Assembly: GCA_003116995.1 (NCBI GenBank)
Contig: BDSL01000205.1
Span: 1-64,000 of the forward strand
Source of the DNA: Yamagishiella unicocca
Taxonomy: Eukaryota > Chlorophyta > Chlorophyceae > Chlamydomonadales > Volvocaceae
DNA length: 64,000 bases
Reading direction: 5' to 3'
Part shown: piece after piece, positions 1-22,700 of the stretch
How the letters are laid out: each line of letters opens with the position of its first letter
How positions within the stretch are numbered: the stretch's first letter is position 1
Notes under the pieces: generated by a model
What the model saw: the letters and a program-made list of their open reading frames with translations, nothing else
Told to the model about the DNA's origin: nothing
Database searches by the model: none
Translations under genes and position numbers: made by a program

Positions 1-3000
1 TTCGCCGAAGGTCACCACCCTTTTTACTGTGGACTCTTCAAGGTATGTTTAATACAAATTTCCACTTTCTGGACTTCGGTCAGATCTGTAAAACGCCCTG
101 TAATGCATCATGGTTTTACGTGTACTGGCGGCTGGAATGCTAGGGGATTGTAACAGTTACTACTACATGCACATGGACTTCGCCGAAGGTCACCACCCTT
201 TTACTGGGACTCTTCAAGGTATGTTTAATACAAATTTCCACTTTCTGGACTTCGGTCAGATCTGTAAAACGCCCTGTAAATGCACCATGGTTTTACGTGT
301 ACTGGCGGCTGGAATGCTAGGGATTGTAACGGTTACTACTACATGCACATGGACTTCGCCGAAGGTCACCACCCTTTTACTGTGGACTCTTCAAGGTATG
401 TTTAATACAAATTTCCACTTTCTGGACTTCGGTCAGATCTGTAAAACGCCCTGTAAATGCACCATGGTTTTACTTGTACTGGCGGCTGGAATGCTAGGAA
501 TTGTAACGGTTACTACTACATGCACATGGACTTCGCCGAAGGTCACCACCCTTTTACTGTGGACTCTTCAAGGTATGTTTAATACAAATTTCCACTTTCT
601 GGACTTCGGTCAGATCTGTAAAACGCCCTGTAAATGCACCATGGTTTTACGTGTACTGGCGGCTGGAATGCTAGGGATTGTAACGGTTACTACTACATGC
701 ACAGTGACTTCGCCGAAGGTCACCACCCGTTTACTGTGGACTCTTCAAGGTATGTTTAATACAAATTTCCACTTTCTGGACTTCGGTCAGATCTGTAAAA
801 CGCCCTGTAAATGCACCATGGTTTTATGTGTACTGGCGGCTGGAATGCTAGGGATTGTAACGGTTACTACTACATGCACATGGACTTCGCCGAAGGCCAC
901 CACCCTTTTACTGTGGACTCTTCAAGGTATGTTTAATACAATTTTCCACTTTCTGGACTTCGGTCAGATCTGTAAAACGCCCTGTAAATGCACCATGGTT
1001 TTACGTGTACTGGTGGCTGGAATGCTAGGGATTGTAACGGTTACTACTACATGCACATGGACTTCGCCGAAGGTCACCACCCTTTTACTGTGGACTCTTC
1101 AAGGTATGTTTAATACAAATTTCCACTTTCTGGACTTCGGTCAGATCTGTAAAATGCCATGTAAATGCACCATGGTTTTACGTGTACTGGCGGCTGGAAT
1201 GCTAGGGATTGTAACGGTTACTACTACATGCACATGGACTTCGCCGAAGGTCACCACCCTTTTACTGTGGACTCTTCAAGGTATGTTTAATACAAATTTC
1301 CACTTTCTGGACTTCGGTCAGATCTGTAAAATGCCATGTAAATGCACCATGGTTTTACGTGTACTGGCGGCTGGAATGCTAGGGATTGTAACGGTTACTA
1401 CTACATGCACATGGACTTCGCCGAAGGTCACCACCCTTTTACTGTGGACTCTTCAAGGTATGTTTAATACAATTTTCCACTTTCTGGACTTCGGTCAGAT
1501 CTGTAAAACGCCCTGTAAATGCACCATGGTTTTACGTGTACTGGTGGCTGGAATGCTAGGGATTGTAAAGGTTACTACTACATGCACAGTGACTTCGCCG
1601 AAGGTCACCACCCTTTTACTGTGGACTCTTCAAGGTATGTTTAATACAATTTTCCACTTTCTGGACTTCGGTCAGATCTGTAAAACGCCCTGTAAATGCA
1701 CCATGGTTTTACGTGTACTGGTGGCTGGAATGCTAGGGATTGTAACGGTTACTACTACATGCACATGGACTTCGCCGAAGGTCACCACCCTTTTACTGTG
1801 GACTCTTCAAGGTATGTTTAATACAAATTTCCACTTTCTGGACTTCGGTCAGATCTGTAAAATGCCATGTAAATGCACCATGGTTTTACGTGTACTGGCG
1901 GCTGGAATGCTAGGGATTGTAACGGTTACTACTACATGCACATGGACTTCGCCGAAGGTCACCACCCGTTTACTGTGGACTCTTCAAGGTATGTTTAATA
2001 CAAATTTCCACTTTCTGGACTTCGGTCAGATCTGTAAAACGCCTTGTAAATGCACCATGGTTTTATGTGTACTGGCGGCTGGAATGCTAGGGATTGTAAC
2101 TGTTACTACTACATGCACATGGACTTCGCCGAAGGTCACCACCCGTTTACTGTGGACTCTTCAAGGTATGTTTAATACAAATTTCCACTTTCTGGACTTC
2201 GGTCAGATCTGTAAAACGCCCTGTAAAGGCACCATGGTTTTACGTGTACTGGCGGCTGGAATGCTAGGGATTGTAACGGTTACTACTACATGCACATGGA
2301 CTTCGCCGAAGGTCACCACCCTTTTACTGTGGACTCTTCAAGGTATGTTTAATACAATTTTCCACTTTCTGGACTTCGGTCAGATCTGTTAAACGCCCTG
2401 TAAATGCACCATGGTTTTACGTGTACTGGCGGCTGGAATGCTAGGGATTGTAACAGTTACTACTACATGCACATGGACTTCGCCGAAGGTCACCACCCTT
2501 TTACTGCGGACTCTTCAAGGTATGTTTAATACAAATTTCCACTTTCTGGACTTCGGTCAGATCTGTAAAACGCCCTGTAAATGCACCATGGTTTTACTTG
2601 TACTGGTGGCTGGAATGCTAGGGATTGTAACGGTTACTACTACATGCACATGGACTTCGCCGAAGGTCACCACCCTTTTACTGTGGACTCTTCAAGGTAT
2701 GTTTAATACAAATTTCCACTTTCTGGACTTCGGTCAGATATGTAAAACGCCCTGTAAATGCACCATGGTTTTACGTGTACTGGCGGCTGGAAAGCTAGGG
2801 ATTGTAACAGTTACTACTACATGCACATGGACTTCGCCGAAGGTCACCACCCTTTTACTGCGGACTCTTCAAGGTATGTTTAATATAAATTTCCACTTTC
2901 TGGACTTCGGTCAGATCTGTAAAACGCCCTGTAAATGCACCATGGTTTTACTTGTACTGGTGGCTGGAATGCTAGGGATTGTAACGGTTACTACTACATG

Positions 3001-4009
3001 CACATGGACTTCGCCGAAGGTCACCACCCTTTTACTGTGGACTCTTCAAGGTATGTTTAATACAAATTTCCACTTTCTGGACTTCGGTCAGATCTGTTAA
3101 ACGCCCTGTAAATGCACCATGGTTTTACGTGTACTGGCGGCTGGAATGCTAGGGATTGTAACGGTTACTACTACATGCACATGGACTTCGCCGAAGGTCA
3201 CCACCCTTTTACTGTGGACTCTTCAAGGTATGCTTAATACAAATTTCCACTTTCTGGACTTCGGTCAGATCTGTAAAACGCCCTGTAAATGCACCATGGT
3301 TTTATGTGTACTGGCGGCTGGAATGCTAGGGATTGTAACAGTTACTACTACATGCACATGGACTTCGCCGAAGGTCACCACCCGTTTACTGTGGACTCTT
3401 CAAGGTATGTTTAATACAAATTTCCACTTTCTGGACTTCGGTCAGATATGTAAAACGCCCTGTAAATGCACCATGGTTTTACGTGTACTGGCGGCTGGAA
3501 TGCTAGGGATTGTAACGGTTACTACTACATGCACATGGACTTCGCCGAAGGTCACCACCCTTTTACTGTGGACTCTTCAAGGTATGTTTAATACAATTTT
3601 CCACTTTCTGGACTTCGGTCAGATCTGTAAAACGCCCTGTAAATGCACCATGGTTTTACGTGTACTGGCGGCTGGAATGCTAGGGATTGTAACGGTTACT
3701 ACTACATGCACATGGACTTCGCCGAAGGTCACCACCCTTTTACTGTGGACTCTTCAAGGTATGTTTAATACAAATTTCCACTTTCTGGACTTCGGTCAGA
3801 TCTGTAAAACGCCCTGTAAATGCACCATGGTTTAACGTGTACTGGCGGCTGGAATGCTAGGGATTGTAACGGTTACTACTACATGCACATGGACTTCGCC
3901 GAAGGTCACCACCCTTTTACTGTGGACTCTTCAAGGTATGTTTAATACAAATTTCCACTTTCTGGACTTCGGTCAGATCTGTAAAACGCCCTGTAAATGC
4001 ACCATGGTT
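1..4009 (+). repeat. 177-bp satellite array, left block (about 22.6 copies)
   Basis: Head-to-tail units of 177 bp, for example with the ATGG landmark at 110, 287 and 464. Copies are more than 90% alike and differ mostly by single substitutions. Because 177 is divisible by three, one frame stays open through many units and produces long apparent proteins of 59-residue repeats (for instance 110-2392). I do not regard these as genes. Recurrent variable sites change the amino acid (Arg/Leu/Cys, Ala/Val, Asn/Ile, Trp/Val) rather than being synonymous, several copies carry stops or compensating indels, and base composition is far less GC-rich than the real genes in the window. The array starts in mid-unit at base 1 and so continues outside the window. 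Its unit length is in the range common for centromeric or subtelomeric satellites, but nothing here proves that location. Confidence 0.95.
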
Positions 4010-4872
4010 AAGGAGGCCATTGTAGCGAGATTTTCCCCAGACGAGCTCGTATGAAACTACCGCCGATGCCGAATAAACTGTTCGTATTTTGGCCAGATGA
4101 ACTCCACACACGGAACGCAGAACCACATGGCCGATTGCAGAACGGACACCCCTAAAAGGCAAAAATACAAGCGAGCGTGGGGAAGCTGCGCGGAGGATGC
4201 TCGTCATGCCTTTCCCTGCTTAAAAAAGCCGAGATCGTATGTGGAGAGGGCCGGGACCGTGTAATACGAGCACCGAGCCCGTATATTCTACCGCCGATGC
4301 CGAAAAGTAGTGGCTGGAGAAGCAGCCCAGACGGGCCGCATTTCCGCATGGCCGGGAGCGCAATAAAAGTCCCCAGTACACGCAATTTACAGCGGGGGCT
4401 GGGAAGCTGTGCGCAAAAAGATCGCAAAATGACCGGGAAACAGCAGCCGCGAATGGACAGGATTGCCGCCTGTTAGATGCAAACCAATGGATACCCCTAA
4501 CAGGCATTTCATACAGCAGGTAGGCCGGACGAGCGGAACTCACAGTGCCCTACAACGCAAGAGGAATAGCAGCATGTCCCTGCTGGTACCAAATTGGGAT
4601 GGCTATAAAAGTATGCTAGCAGACGGGGGGCGATGTAAGAGAGCGCCAGCTGACAAAACCGCGCGATTGCGCTACGCTGGCAGTAGTGGGTTCAACAGCG
4701 CGCGGGTTCCCCACAAGAATGCCAACCCAGCAGGTACGCCAAGGCCAGTTGTCAAGTCCAGCCCGAGGACAGCACGCGATCCCATCCTCCACACGCCCTT
4801 CCATCCTCGCATACTAAACCGAAAATAACATACCCGATCACCTCCTTCACGAAGAAGACGGTTCCCGTCTTA
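4010..4872. other. 863-bp non-satellite block inside the satellite array
   Basis: The satellite stops after ATGGTT at 4009 and resumes with TTACG at 4873. Joining the two flanks restores an intact unit exactly, so the block looks like a clean insertion with no target duplication or loss. The interior holds diverged internal repeats: the string TACCGCCGATGCCGAA occurs near 4059 and 4291, each after a GAGCYCGTAT motif, and each is followed by a related GGGAAGCTG segment. A short inverted repeat, AAGACGG with CCGTCTT, sits just before the right junction. I find no transposase, terminal inverted repeat or supported gene. Confidence 0.75.
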
Positions 4873-7097
4873 TTACGTGTACTGGCGGCTGGAATGCTAG
4901 GGATTGTAACAGTTACTACTACATGCACACTGGCAGCTGGAATGCTAGGGATTGTAGCAGTTACTACTACATGCACAGTGACTTCGCCGAAGGTCACCAC
5001 CCGTTTACTGTGGACTCTTCAAGGTATGTTTAATACAAATTTCCACTTTCTGGACTTCGGTCAGATCTGTAAAACGCCATGTAAATGCACCATGGTTTTA
5101 CGTGTACTGGCGGCTGGAATGCTAGGGATTGTAACGGTTACTACTACATGCACATGGACTTCGCCGAAGGTCACCACCCTTTTACTGTGGACTCTTCAAG
5201 GTATGTTTAATACAAATTTCCACTTTCTGGACTCCGGTCAGATCTGTAAAACGCCCTGTAAATGCACCATGTTTTTTGGCGGCTGGAATGCTAGGGATTG
5301 TAACGGTTACTACTACATGCACATGGACTTCACCGAAGGTCACCACCCTTTTACTGTGGACTCTTCAAGGTATGTTTAATACAAATTTCCACTTTCTGGA
5401 CTTCGGTCAGATCTGTAAAACGCCCTGTAAATGCACCATGGTTTTATGTGTACTGGTGGCTGGAATGCTAGGGATTGTAACGGTTACTACTACATGCACA
5501 TGGACTTCGCCGAAGGTCACCACCCGTTTACTGTGGACTCTTCAAGGTATGTTTAATACAATTTTCCACTTTCTGGACTTCGGTCAGATCTGTAAAACGC
5601 CCTGTAAATGCACCATGGTTTTATGTGTACTGGCGGCTGGAATGCTAGGGATTGTAACTGTTACTACTACATGCACATGGACTTCGCCGAAGGTCACCAC
5701 CCGTTTACTGTGGACTCTTCAAGGTATGTTTAATACAAATTTCCACTTTCTGGACTTCGGTCAGATCTGTAAAACGCCCTGTAAATGCACCATGGTTTTA
5801 TGTGTACTGGCGGCTGGAATGCTAGGGATTGTAACTGTTACTACTACATGCACATGGACTTCGCCGAAGGTCACCACCCGTTTACTGTGGACTCTTCAAG
5901 GTATGTTTAATACAAATTTCCACTTTCTGGACTTCGGTCAGATCTGTAAAACGCCTTGTAAATGCACCATGGTTTTACGTGTACTGGCGCTGGAATGCTA
6001 GGGATTGTAACGGTTACTACTACATGCACATGGACTTCGCCGAAGGTCACCACCCTTTTACTGTGGACTCTTCAAGGTATGTTTAATACAAATTTCCACT
6101 TTCTGGACTTCGGTCAGATCTGTAAAATGCCATGTAAATGCACCATGGTTTTACATGTACTGGCGGCTGGAATGCTAGGGATTGTAGCAGTTACTACTAC
6201 ATGCACATGGACTTCGCCGAAGGTCACCACCCTTTTACTGTGGACTCTTCAAGGTATGTTTAATACAAATTTCCACTTTCTGGACTCCGGTCAGATCTGT
6301 AAAACGCCCTGTAAATGCACCATGGTTTTACGTGTACTGGCGGCTGGAATGCTAGGGATTGTAACAGTTACTACTACATGCACATGGACTTCGCCGAAGG
6401 TCACCACCCGTTTACTGTGGACTCTTCAAGGTATGTTTAATACAAATTTCCACTTTCTGGACTTCGGTCAGATCTGTAAAACGCCCTGTAAATGCACCAT
6501 GGTTTTATGTGTACTGGCGCTGGAATGCTAGGGATTGTAACGGTTACTACTACATGCACATGGACTTCGCCGAAGGTCACCACCCTTTTACTGTGGACTC
6601 TTCAAGGTATGTTTAATACAAATTTCCACTTTCTGGACTTCGGTCAGATCTGTAAAATGCCATGTAAATGCACCATGGTTTTACATGTACTGGCGGCTGG
6701 AATGCTAGGGATTGTAGCAGTTACTACTACATGCACATGGACTTCGCCGAAGGTCACCACCCTTTTACTGTGGACTCTTCAAGGTATGTTTAATACAAAT
6801 TTCCACTTTCTGGACTCCGGTCAGATCTGTAAAACGCCCTGTAAATGCACCATGGTTTTACGTGTACTGGCGGCTGGAATGCTAGGGATTGTAACAGTTA
6901 CTACTACATGCACACTGGCAGCTGGAATGCTAGGGATTGTAGCAGTTACTACTACATGCACATGGACTTCGCCGAAGGTCACCACCCTTTTACTGTGGAC
7001 TCTTCAAGGCATGTTTAATACAAATTCCACTTTCTGGACTTCGGTCAGATCTGTAAAACGCCCTGTAAATGCACCATGGTTTTACATGTACTGGCGG
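4873..7097 (+). repeat. 177-bp satellite array, right block (about 12.6 copies, with internal rearrangements)
   Basis: Same unit and orientation as the left block. It is more rearranged: a 48-bp part of the unit is duplicated at about 4882-4977 and again at about 6867-6962, one copy near 5270 lacks about 10 bp, and two copies share a one-base deletion in the GGCGGCTGG motif at about 5987 and 6517. That last pair marks a three-monomer higher-order repeat with a 530-bp period (three times 177, minus 1). The array ends near 7097, where the unit breaks off after TACTGGCGGC. Confidence 0.93.
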
Positions 7098-8186
7098 CAT
7101 GAATGCAACAGGACAATAGCGCCATATTATGAGGGTCTATACGTAATGAGCTTAGTCTACCTTTTGTGCTTTTACCATGAGGCTTAGCTGTCCATGGCAA
7201 CCGTGAAACTCGTTCTCGCTCAAATGATTTGTGGTTGCCAAAATAAAGTTAGGGTGTAATAGGGGATGCATTTGGCTACTGCTGATATATGGCTACAGTT
7301 GGGCGTCCTATAATGTTTGCAACTCTTTCAGGCACGGGCGGACATGGGCAATCCTACAGGGAGGGCCCCCCCAAGGCGCTTCACGCTGGGGCCCCGCCCA
7401 AAAAACAAGGGTAGCCATCTGGTCGGCCCCCTCCGTTCCCACCCGGCTAGCCTGTGAGGCCACTCGTTAATCCATCCTGCCCTATGCTTGTCGAATGGCG
7501 GCACACACCATACAACACATCAGTGCCGAAAGACAGATTAACAGCGGCGGTAACCGATATTGTAACGTGGTGAACAACAGCAGCTCCCGGGCGGCGAGGA
7601 TGACCCCCTCCTGTGGGTGGTCTTGGTACCTGTCCGCCCCCCCCCGACTGGCGCTGCTCTGCCCCTACCAGACTTCATGCCAGGACCGCCCGCTTGCTTA
7701 ACCCACGCGTACAACCAGAAACCAGGAACGTCATACTAGTTGTACATGGAATAAACATACATTGCTAGGATGGGCGCGGGTCGGGGCCAGCAAGCGCGCT
7801 GCTGTAGCGCCGTGGAAAGGCCAGGTCAGATCTGGATTTGATTCTGGGCCGAGGGCATCAAACCCCGCCCGCTCCCAACTCCAGAGTTCAAGGTTTCCAG
7901 GAGCCCCTGCGCTTCCCCCCGCCCCTCTCCCTTCCATCCTTGCAAGTAAAACCCCCACCCCCGTGGGCCCCCTCACAACTAAAACTCGCACCCCCAATCA
8001 CCGCATCCTGCCGCCCTGGAAACAAGTATATCCGCATGCGCGAAGACGGCCAGGCTGTCCACCCGGCAGTCCGCCCGGCAGTCCACTGCTCATGCGTCCG
8101 CCCTTCATTCGTGTGACACAGCCCACCGCGGCCCACGCCCGGCGCGTGCCCCGGCCAGGGCCAACGCCTCTACACAAGCCAGCTCC
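7098..8186. other. Non-coding stretch between satellite edge and 3' end of the USP gene
   Basis: No open frame here shows a recognisable domain, and composition shifts from AT-richer (7100-7340) to GC-rich. It includes the 3' flank of the minus-strand ubiquitin protease. I did not find a clear TGTAA signal on the minus strand within it, so the 3' UTR end is unknown. Confidence 0.5.
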
Positions 8187-18339
<10,153 letters not shown>

Positions 18340-19782
18340 TTTTCGTGTTATCTGTTTTGCGTGAGGGTATGGATTTGTTGTCGAGCTAAACACATCATGG
18401 CCCCAACCCTCCGGCCATGGTAATTCAAGCGGACCGCTGTGAAACACAAAACAGTAGATGGCAGAAGCAGAGCCTACCAAATGCGCTTGCATATCGGCAA
18501 TGCCGTACTTACATTGTGCTGCATGTGTGCTGCATGCAAAAGGAGCGGGCAGTAAGCCTCGCGTATTCAGGACAGGGAAGTCACAGATCTGGCTTCATCG
18601 GAGGGTTTTCCATTTATCACACTCTGCAGTTGCAGGACGCAATGCCGGCGCCTGTCGGCGCGAAGGTGTTGCTCGATACGAACCGTCGCCGCCACAGCGT
18701 CGCAACCCGCAAGTATACAAACCACTTGCGAATCTGCCCCACCAAACTGAATCGGCTATGAGATACAGACAACAGACTCTGTGGTTACGACCCAGCGTGG
18801 CTGACTTCTCTGCTGCCTGGTGCTGCGCAGCGGGGCCCCCCTTGCGCGGTCAAACATGCCCAGCCGGGCCCCCCCCCTTGCGCGGACAAACATGAACAAC
18901 ATCCCCTCTTGAACATTCGCAAAGTACTATACGGGATACGCTCCGATACGCACGTGTTTGTCCGCCTGCAACCTGGGCTGTGACCTTCATTCGAACCGTA
19001 GCCTGTTGCAGGTTGGGACGACTATTGTACTTTATGAGGCCATTTCCTGCATCGGTGTCATAATATGCGACACCGTCCCGACGCGAACCTACCTACCGTC
19101 AATTGCACTGAACTAAAGACACATCTTCACCCCGACCTTGTAAACTGCCCGCCTGGCTCCCGCCTGAGCCCACCCAGAACCCCTCGACGCAACTCCAGTT
19201 TCAACTCACCAATACAAACCGCATCGCCCACAGCAGCAATTTTCGCCACCTCCCAATCTCGCGCACCGCCAACCAGCACCCGACCGAAAAAACGAAAAGG
19301 CCCCGCCTCCCGCCTCCCAACCCGATTCCGTAACCCTACGACTCCACCACTCCACGAAACGAAACGACACGCTACACTGCTCCCGGGGGCCCACGCGTCG
19401 CACTCGAAACCGAAACGTCGCTACCGGTCGAAAAGGCCCCGCCGAAAAAACGAAAAGGCCCCGCCTCCCGCCTCCCAACCCGATTCCGTAACCCTACGAC
19501 TCCACCACTCCACGAAACGAAACGACACGCTACACTGCTCCCGGGGGCCCACGCGTCGCACTCGAAACCGAAACGTCGCTACCGGTCGTACTTTATCAGC
19601 GCCAGTCCAAATCGCACCGCATTGCACGGCACTGGGTGCCCACACGCAACCATTCCAAACCGGGCGGCCAATCTCGGGGTCGAGAGCACTGTCGCAGCGC
19701 CAGCGCCAGTGCGTTGAAAGCCCGCCTCGGTCTCTAGCCCGCCTCCCCGCCTCGGTCTCTAGCCCGCCTCCCCGCCTCCTGA
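18340..19782. other. Intergenic region between MTR4 3' end and USP 5' end
   Basis: About 1.4 kb without a supported gene. It must contain the USP promoter and the MTR4 3' UTR, since both genes are on the minus strand. Apparent frames at 19065-19811 are created by a 158-bp tandem duplication and low-complexity sequence. A short imperfect duplication containing CTTGCGCGG lies at about 18826-18895, and a 26-bp repeat containing CCTCGGTCTCTAGCCCG lies at about 19722-19778. Confidence 0.6.
19284..19589. repeat. 158-bp tandem duplication (about 1.9 copies)
   Basis: The sequence starting CCGAAAAAACGAAAAGG at 19284 recurs at 19442, and the two copies appear essentially identical through ACCGGTCG. 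The near-identity implies a recent duplication. It sits in the intergenic region downstream of the helicase gene. Confidence 0.93.
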
Positions 19783-22700
19783 TTACAAGTACAGCGACGC
19801 GGCAAATATGATGTCCCTCTTCACGCGCTCCCTGGTCTGCTCAAATCGCTCCGCCAGCGCCGACTCCCCGATGCCGTTGAGTGCCTCCGCCAGTTGCCGC
19901 AGTAGCTCCTCCAATCGCCGCACCGCACGAACCAGCGAGCCCTGACGGCGGAAGGTGCGGAGGGGGGGTCGCGGGGGGCGGGGACGCGTTTGAGGGAGTG
20001 CTCGCGAGCCCGACCGGGGAGGGGGCAGAGGGGGGAATTTGCAAGGCGTGTATGCAACGCACGTCCGCACCTCCTCACTTCCCACCCTCCTCCGCCCATC
20101 CAGTTTCTTTATGAAGTCAAGTACTGTCTTCACGTGTCGTATCAAGGGCTTCCTCTCTCCCATAGCCTTCTCGCTACCCCCTTCCCCCCAGGGCCTTCTC
20201 GTCACACGACCCCCAAGGGCCTTCTCGTTAACCCTCTCCCCTCCCAGGGCCTTCTCGCTACCTCCTCTGCCCCAGGCCGCACCTCAAACACGGTGGTCAT
20301 CTTGGTGAGCTCCGCGAACTTGACCCCCCGCACCCAGGCCGACACGGGCTCCATCAGGTCGGGCCGGAACTTGGACAGGTACTCCTCCAGGTCGGAGGAG
20401 GGAGCGGCGCCGCCGTGGGGGCCGCTGCGGCAGGCAGCGGGGACGGGGACCGGCAGGGAGGGCGCGCCAAGGGCCCGGAGAGAGTGAGGGCTCCGTGAGG
20501 GCTCCGTGAGGAGGGCTTGTGAGGGGGGCCAGCGGTCCGCACACCGGAGAGAGCTCGGCGCCCCCCAAAATACCCATTGCAACCCGCAAAACCCGCCGTT
20601 ATAGCCGCTCTCATGAGATGTACGGCTGCATGATGCCGTACCGTTCGTACCGCGATCTCTCTAACCCCCTCCAGCACACCCACCAGTCCAGCGCCAGCTT
20701 GCACTCCAGCTCCACCTTAGCCACCCGCCGAGCCGCGTCCTTGACGGAAGCCAGCGCACCCACCAGCTCATCTCGGAGCTTGGCGGGTTGGAAGGAACGA
20801 GGCGGGGAGGGGAAAGGCGGGACGGGAGGGCGGGGAAAGGGGTGCGGCAGAGTGCGAAGGTTAGGGCCCATGGGGAAGGAAGGCGGGGTTGGGAGGACAC
20901 GAAGGCGCCATCCACCACCGGCCCATCCCCGCCGCCGCTGTGCCGTCTTAGGGTTAGGGACACCCCTCCCTTCCTCCGAAACCTTACCTTGGGACCTCCG
21001 CCCTCCACCCCCTTCTCTTGGAACACGAAGCACGAGCACGCCGCCGCCAGCGCCTCCAGACTCATGCTGTTGAAGGCCCCCGCGAACACCAGCTCACACA
21101 GCACCAGCTCGTCGCCGCAGCTGAGACCTGCCGCCAGCCGCCCCTTGACTGACACCACGCCCTCCTCGTCCACGTACGACAGCCGCCGCAGCACGCGCTG
21201 CCGCGCCTGCGCTTCATCCGCACATCCACGGCGGTTTGGGAACGCTTTTGGAGCATGGAGTTGTGCCATGGGTTGAGGGCGAACCGGTGAGAGCCAGTAC
21301 TGGTACGTCACAGAGGCAGGACCACTACCAGGCGTAGGGCCAACGCCTCCCAGCTCCTAGCACCTAGGGCGCCCTAACAACCCACCTTGAGCTCATCTTT
21401 GAGGATGAGGCTTGTAGCCGCCTTGGCCTCCCGCCGCGCCGCCGCCACCGCCTCCGCCGCAGCGCTGCTCCGCTGCAGGGCGCCCAGCCGCGCCCTCAGC
21501 TCCGAAAACTCACACGCGCTCGCCAGCTGGTGCTCCGCCAGCAGCGACTCCACCGACTCCAGCTTGGACTGCGCCTTGCGGGCAGCCTTGTCGGTCACCT
21601 GGGAGCGGCAGCGGCGAGGCAGGTAACTACATGGCGCACGGTACGGCACAGCACGGCGAAAGAACCGAGTGCCAGTACGAGTGCCGGTACGGCGCAGGCG
21701 CGCATGCGACGGGCCGGGATGAGGGCAAGCCCCTTTTCCCTTCCTCCGCCTCCCTTCCTTCCTAGTCATATTGTCCTGGGACTCGGCCAGCTCCCCGCAC
21801 CTTCATATCATCCTCGGGGTCCAGCAGCGGCACCCGACCGGATTTGGACTGGGAGGCCAGTCGGGCTAGCGCCTCAGCCAGCGCCGAGCAGCCGGCGCGG
21901 CGGGCGTCGAGGGGGCGAAGGTCCCGCTGCAGGTAGATGCGCACGCTGCTCAGGCGGTCCACCTATGGGCGGGACGGATGGGGGAGTAGAACAGTAGATA
22001 CCACACAGCTGTGAGTAGGGAAAGGAGAAGAGGCAGGGGCGGGAAGCAAGCCAGGCCGTGTAGAGAGCGCGTGCTGGGCAAAGGGTTGTCTCGTCTCTGG
22101 AGGACATGCCGCAGCAGCTCTATTTCTTCAATCAAATCACGCAACAGGCACACCTGCGCGTGCCACCGGTGCCCAAGGCCGCAAGGTGTGCTGCCCCTGT
22201 AACCCGCCCCCGCCCCACCACTCCTGTTTCTCCCCCGCCGCCGCGGCACCGAAACATACAACCCGGGCTCCGCGGCCCCACCTGCGCCAAGGAGAATGTC
22301 ACCACCAGCGGCACTCCGGACTTGTCCCCGGGGGGCAGCAGCCGCACCGGCACGCCGCGGGGCAGGCTGCCTCCGCTGCCCGCCCCGCCCGGTGGGGGCA
22401 CTGCGTTGACCAGCACGTCGAGGATGAAGTGGCCGGAGGAGGAGCCGGAGCCCTTCTTGCCCTTGCCGCCCTTGCTCTTGCCGCCTGCGCCTCCGCCTCC
22501 GCCTCCGCCATCGCCGTCTGGTGGGAAGGTGTGGGGTTGGGGAGTGATCCCGGCAGACAAACACATGGGGCTAGCTGGGTATAGGTGGGTGGTGAAGGGC
22601 CCTCCTGCTGCGTTGCGGGGTGCACGAAGAAGCACCAGAAGGGCTTCGCAGTCGGAGAGGTGTGGTATGGATGTGTGGAGGAACGAATAAACGGACGGCC

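Noticed and set aside
110..7187. Long open frames of 59-residue repeats in the satellite, up to 760 codons
   Set aside because: They exist only because the 177-bp unit is a multiple of 3. Variable sites are mostly amino-acid-changing, several copies contain stops or shifts, and composition is unlike real genes here.
19065..19811. 248-codon plus-strand open frame between USP and MTR4
   Set aside because: Largely made of the 158-bp tandem duplication and pyrimidine-rich text; no domain or splice structure.
22132..22202. Apparent MTR4 exon (minus) reading [21 protein letters not shown]
   Set aside because: It has an acceptor-like GCAG, but exon 14 joins directly and in phase to exon 15 (21962), matching the known MTR4 order. 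No suitable donor supports an extra exon.
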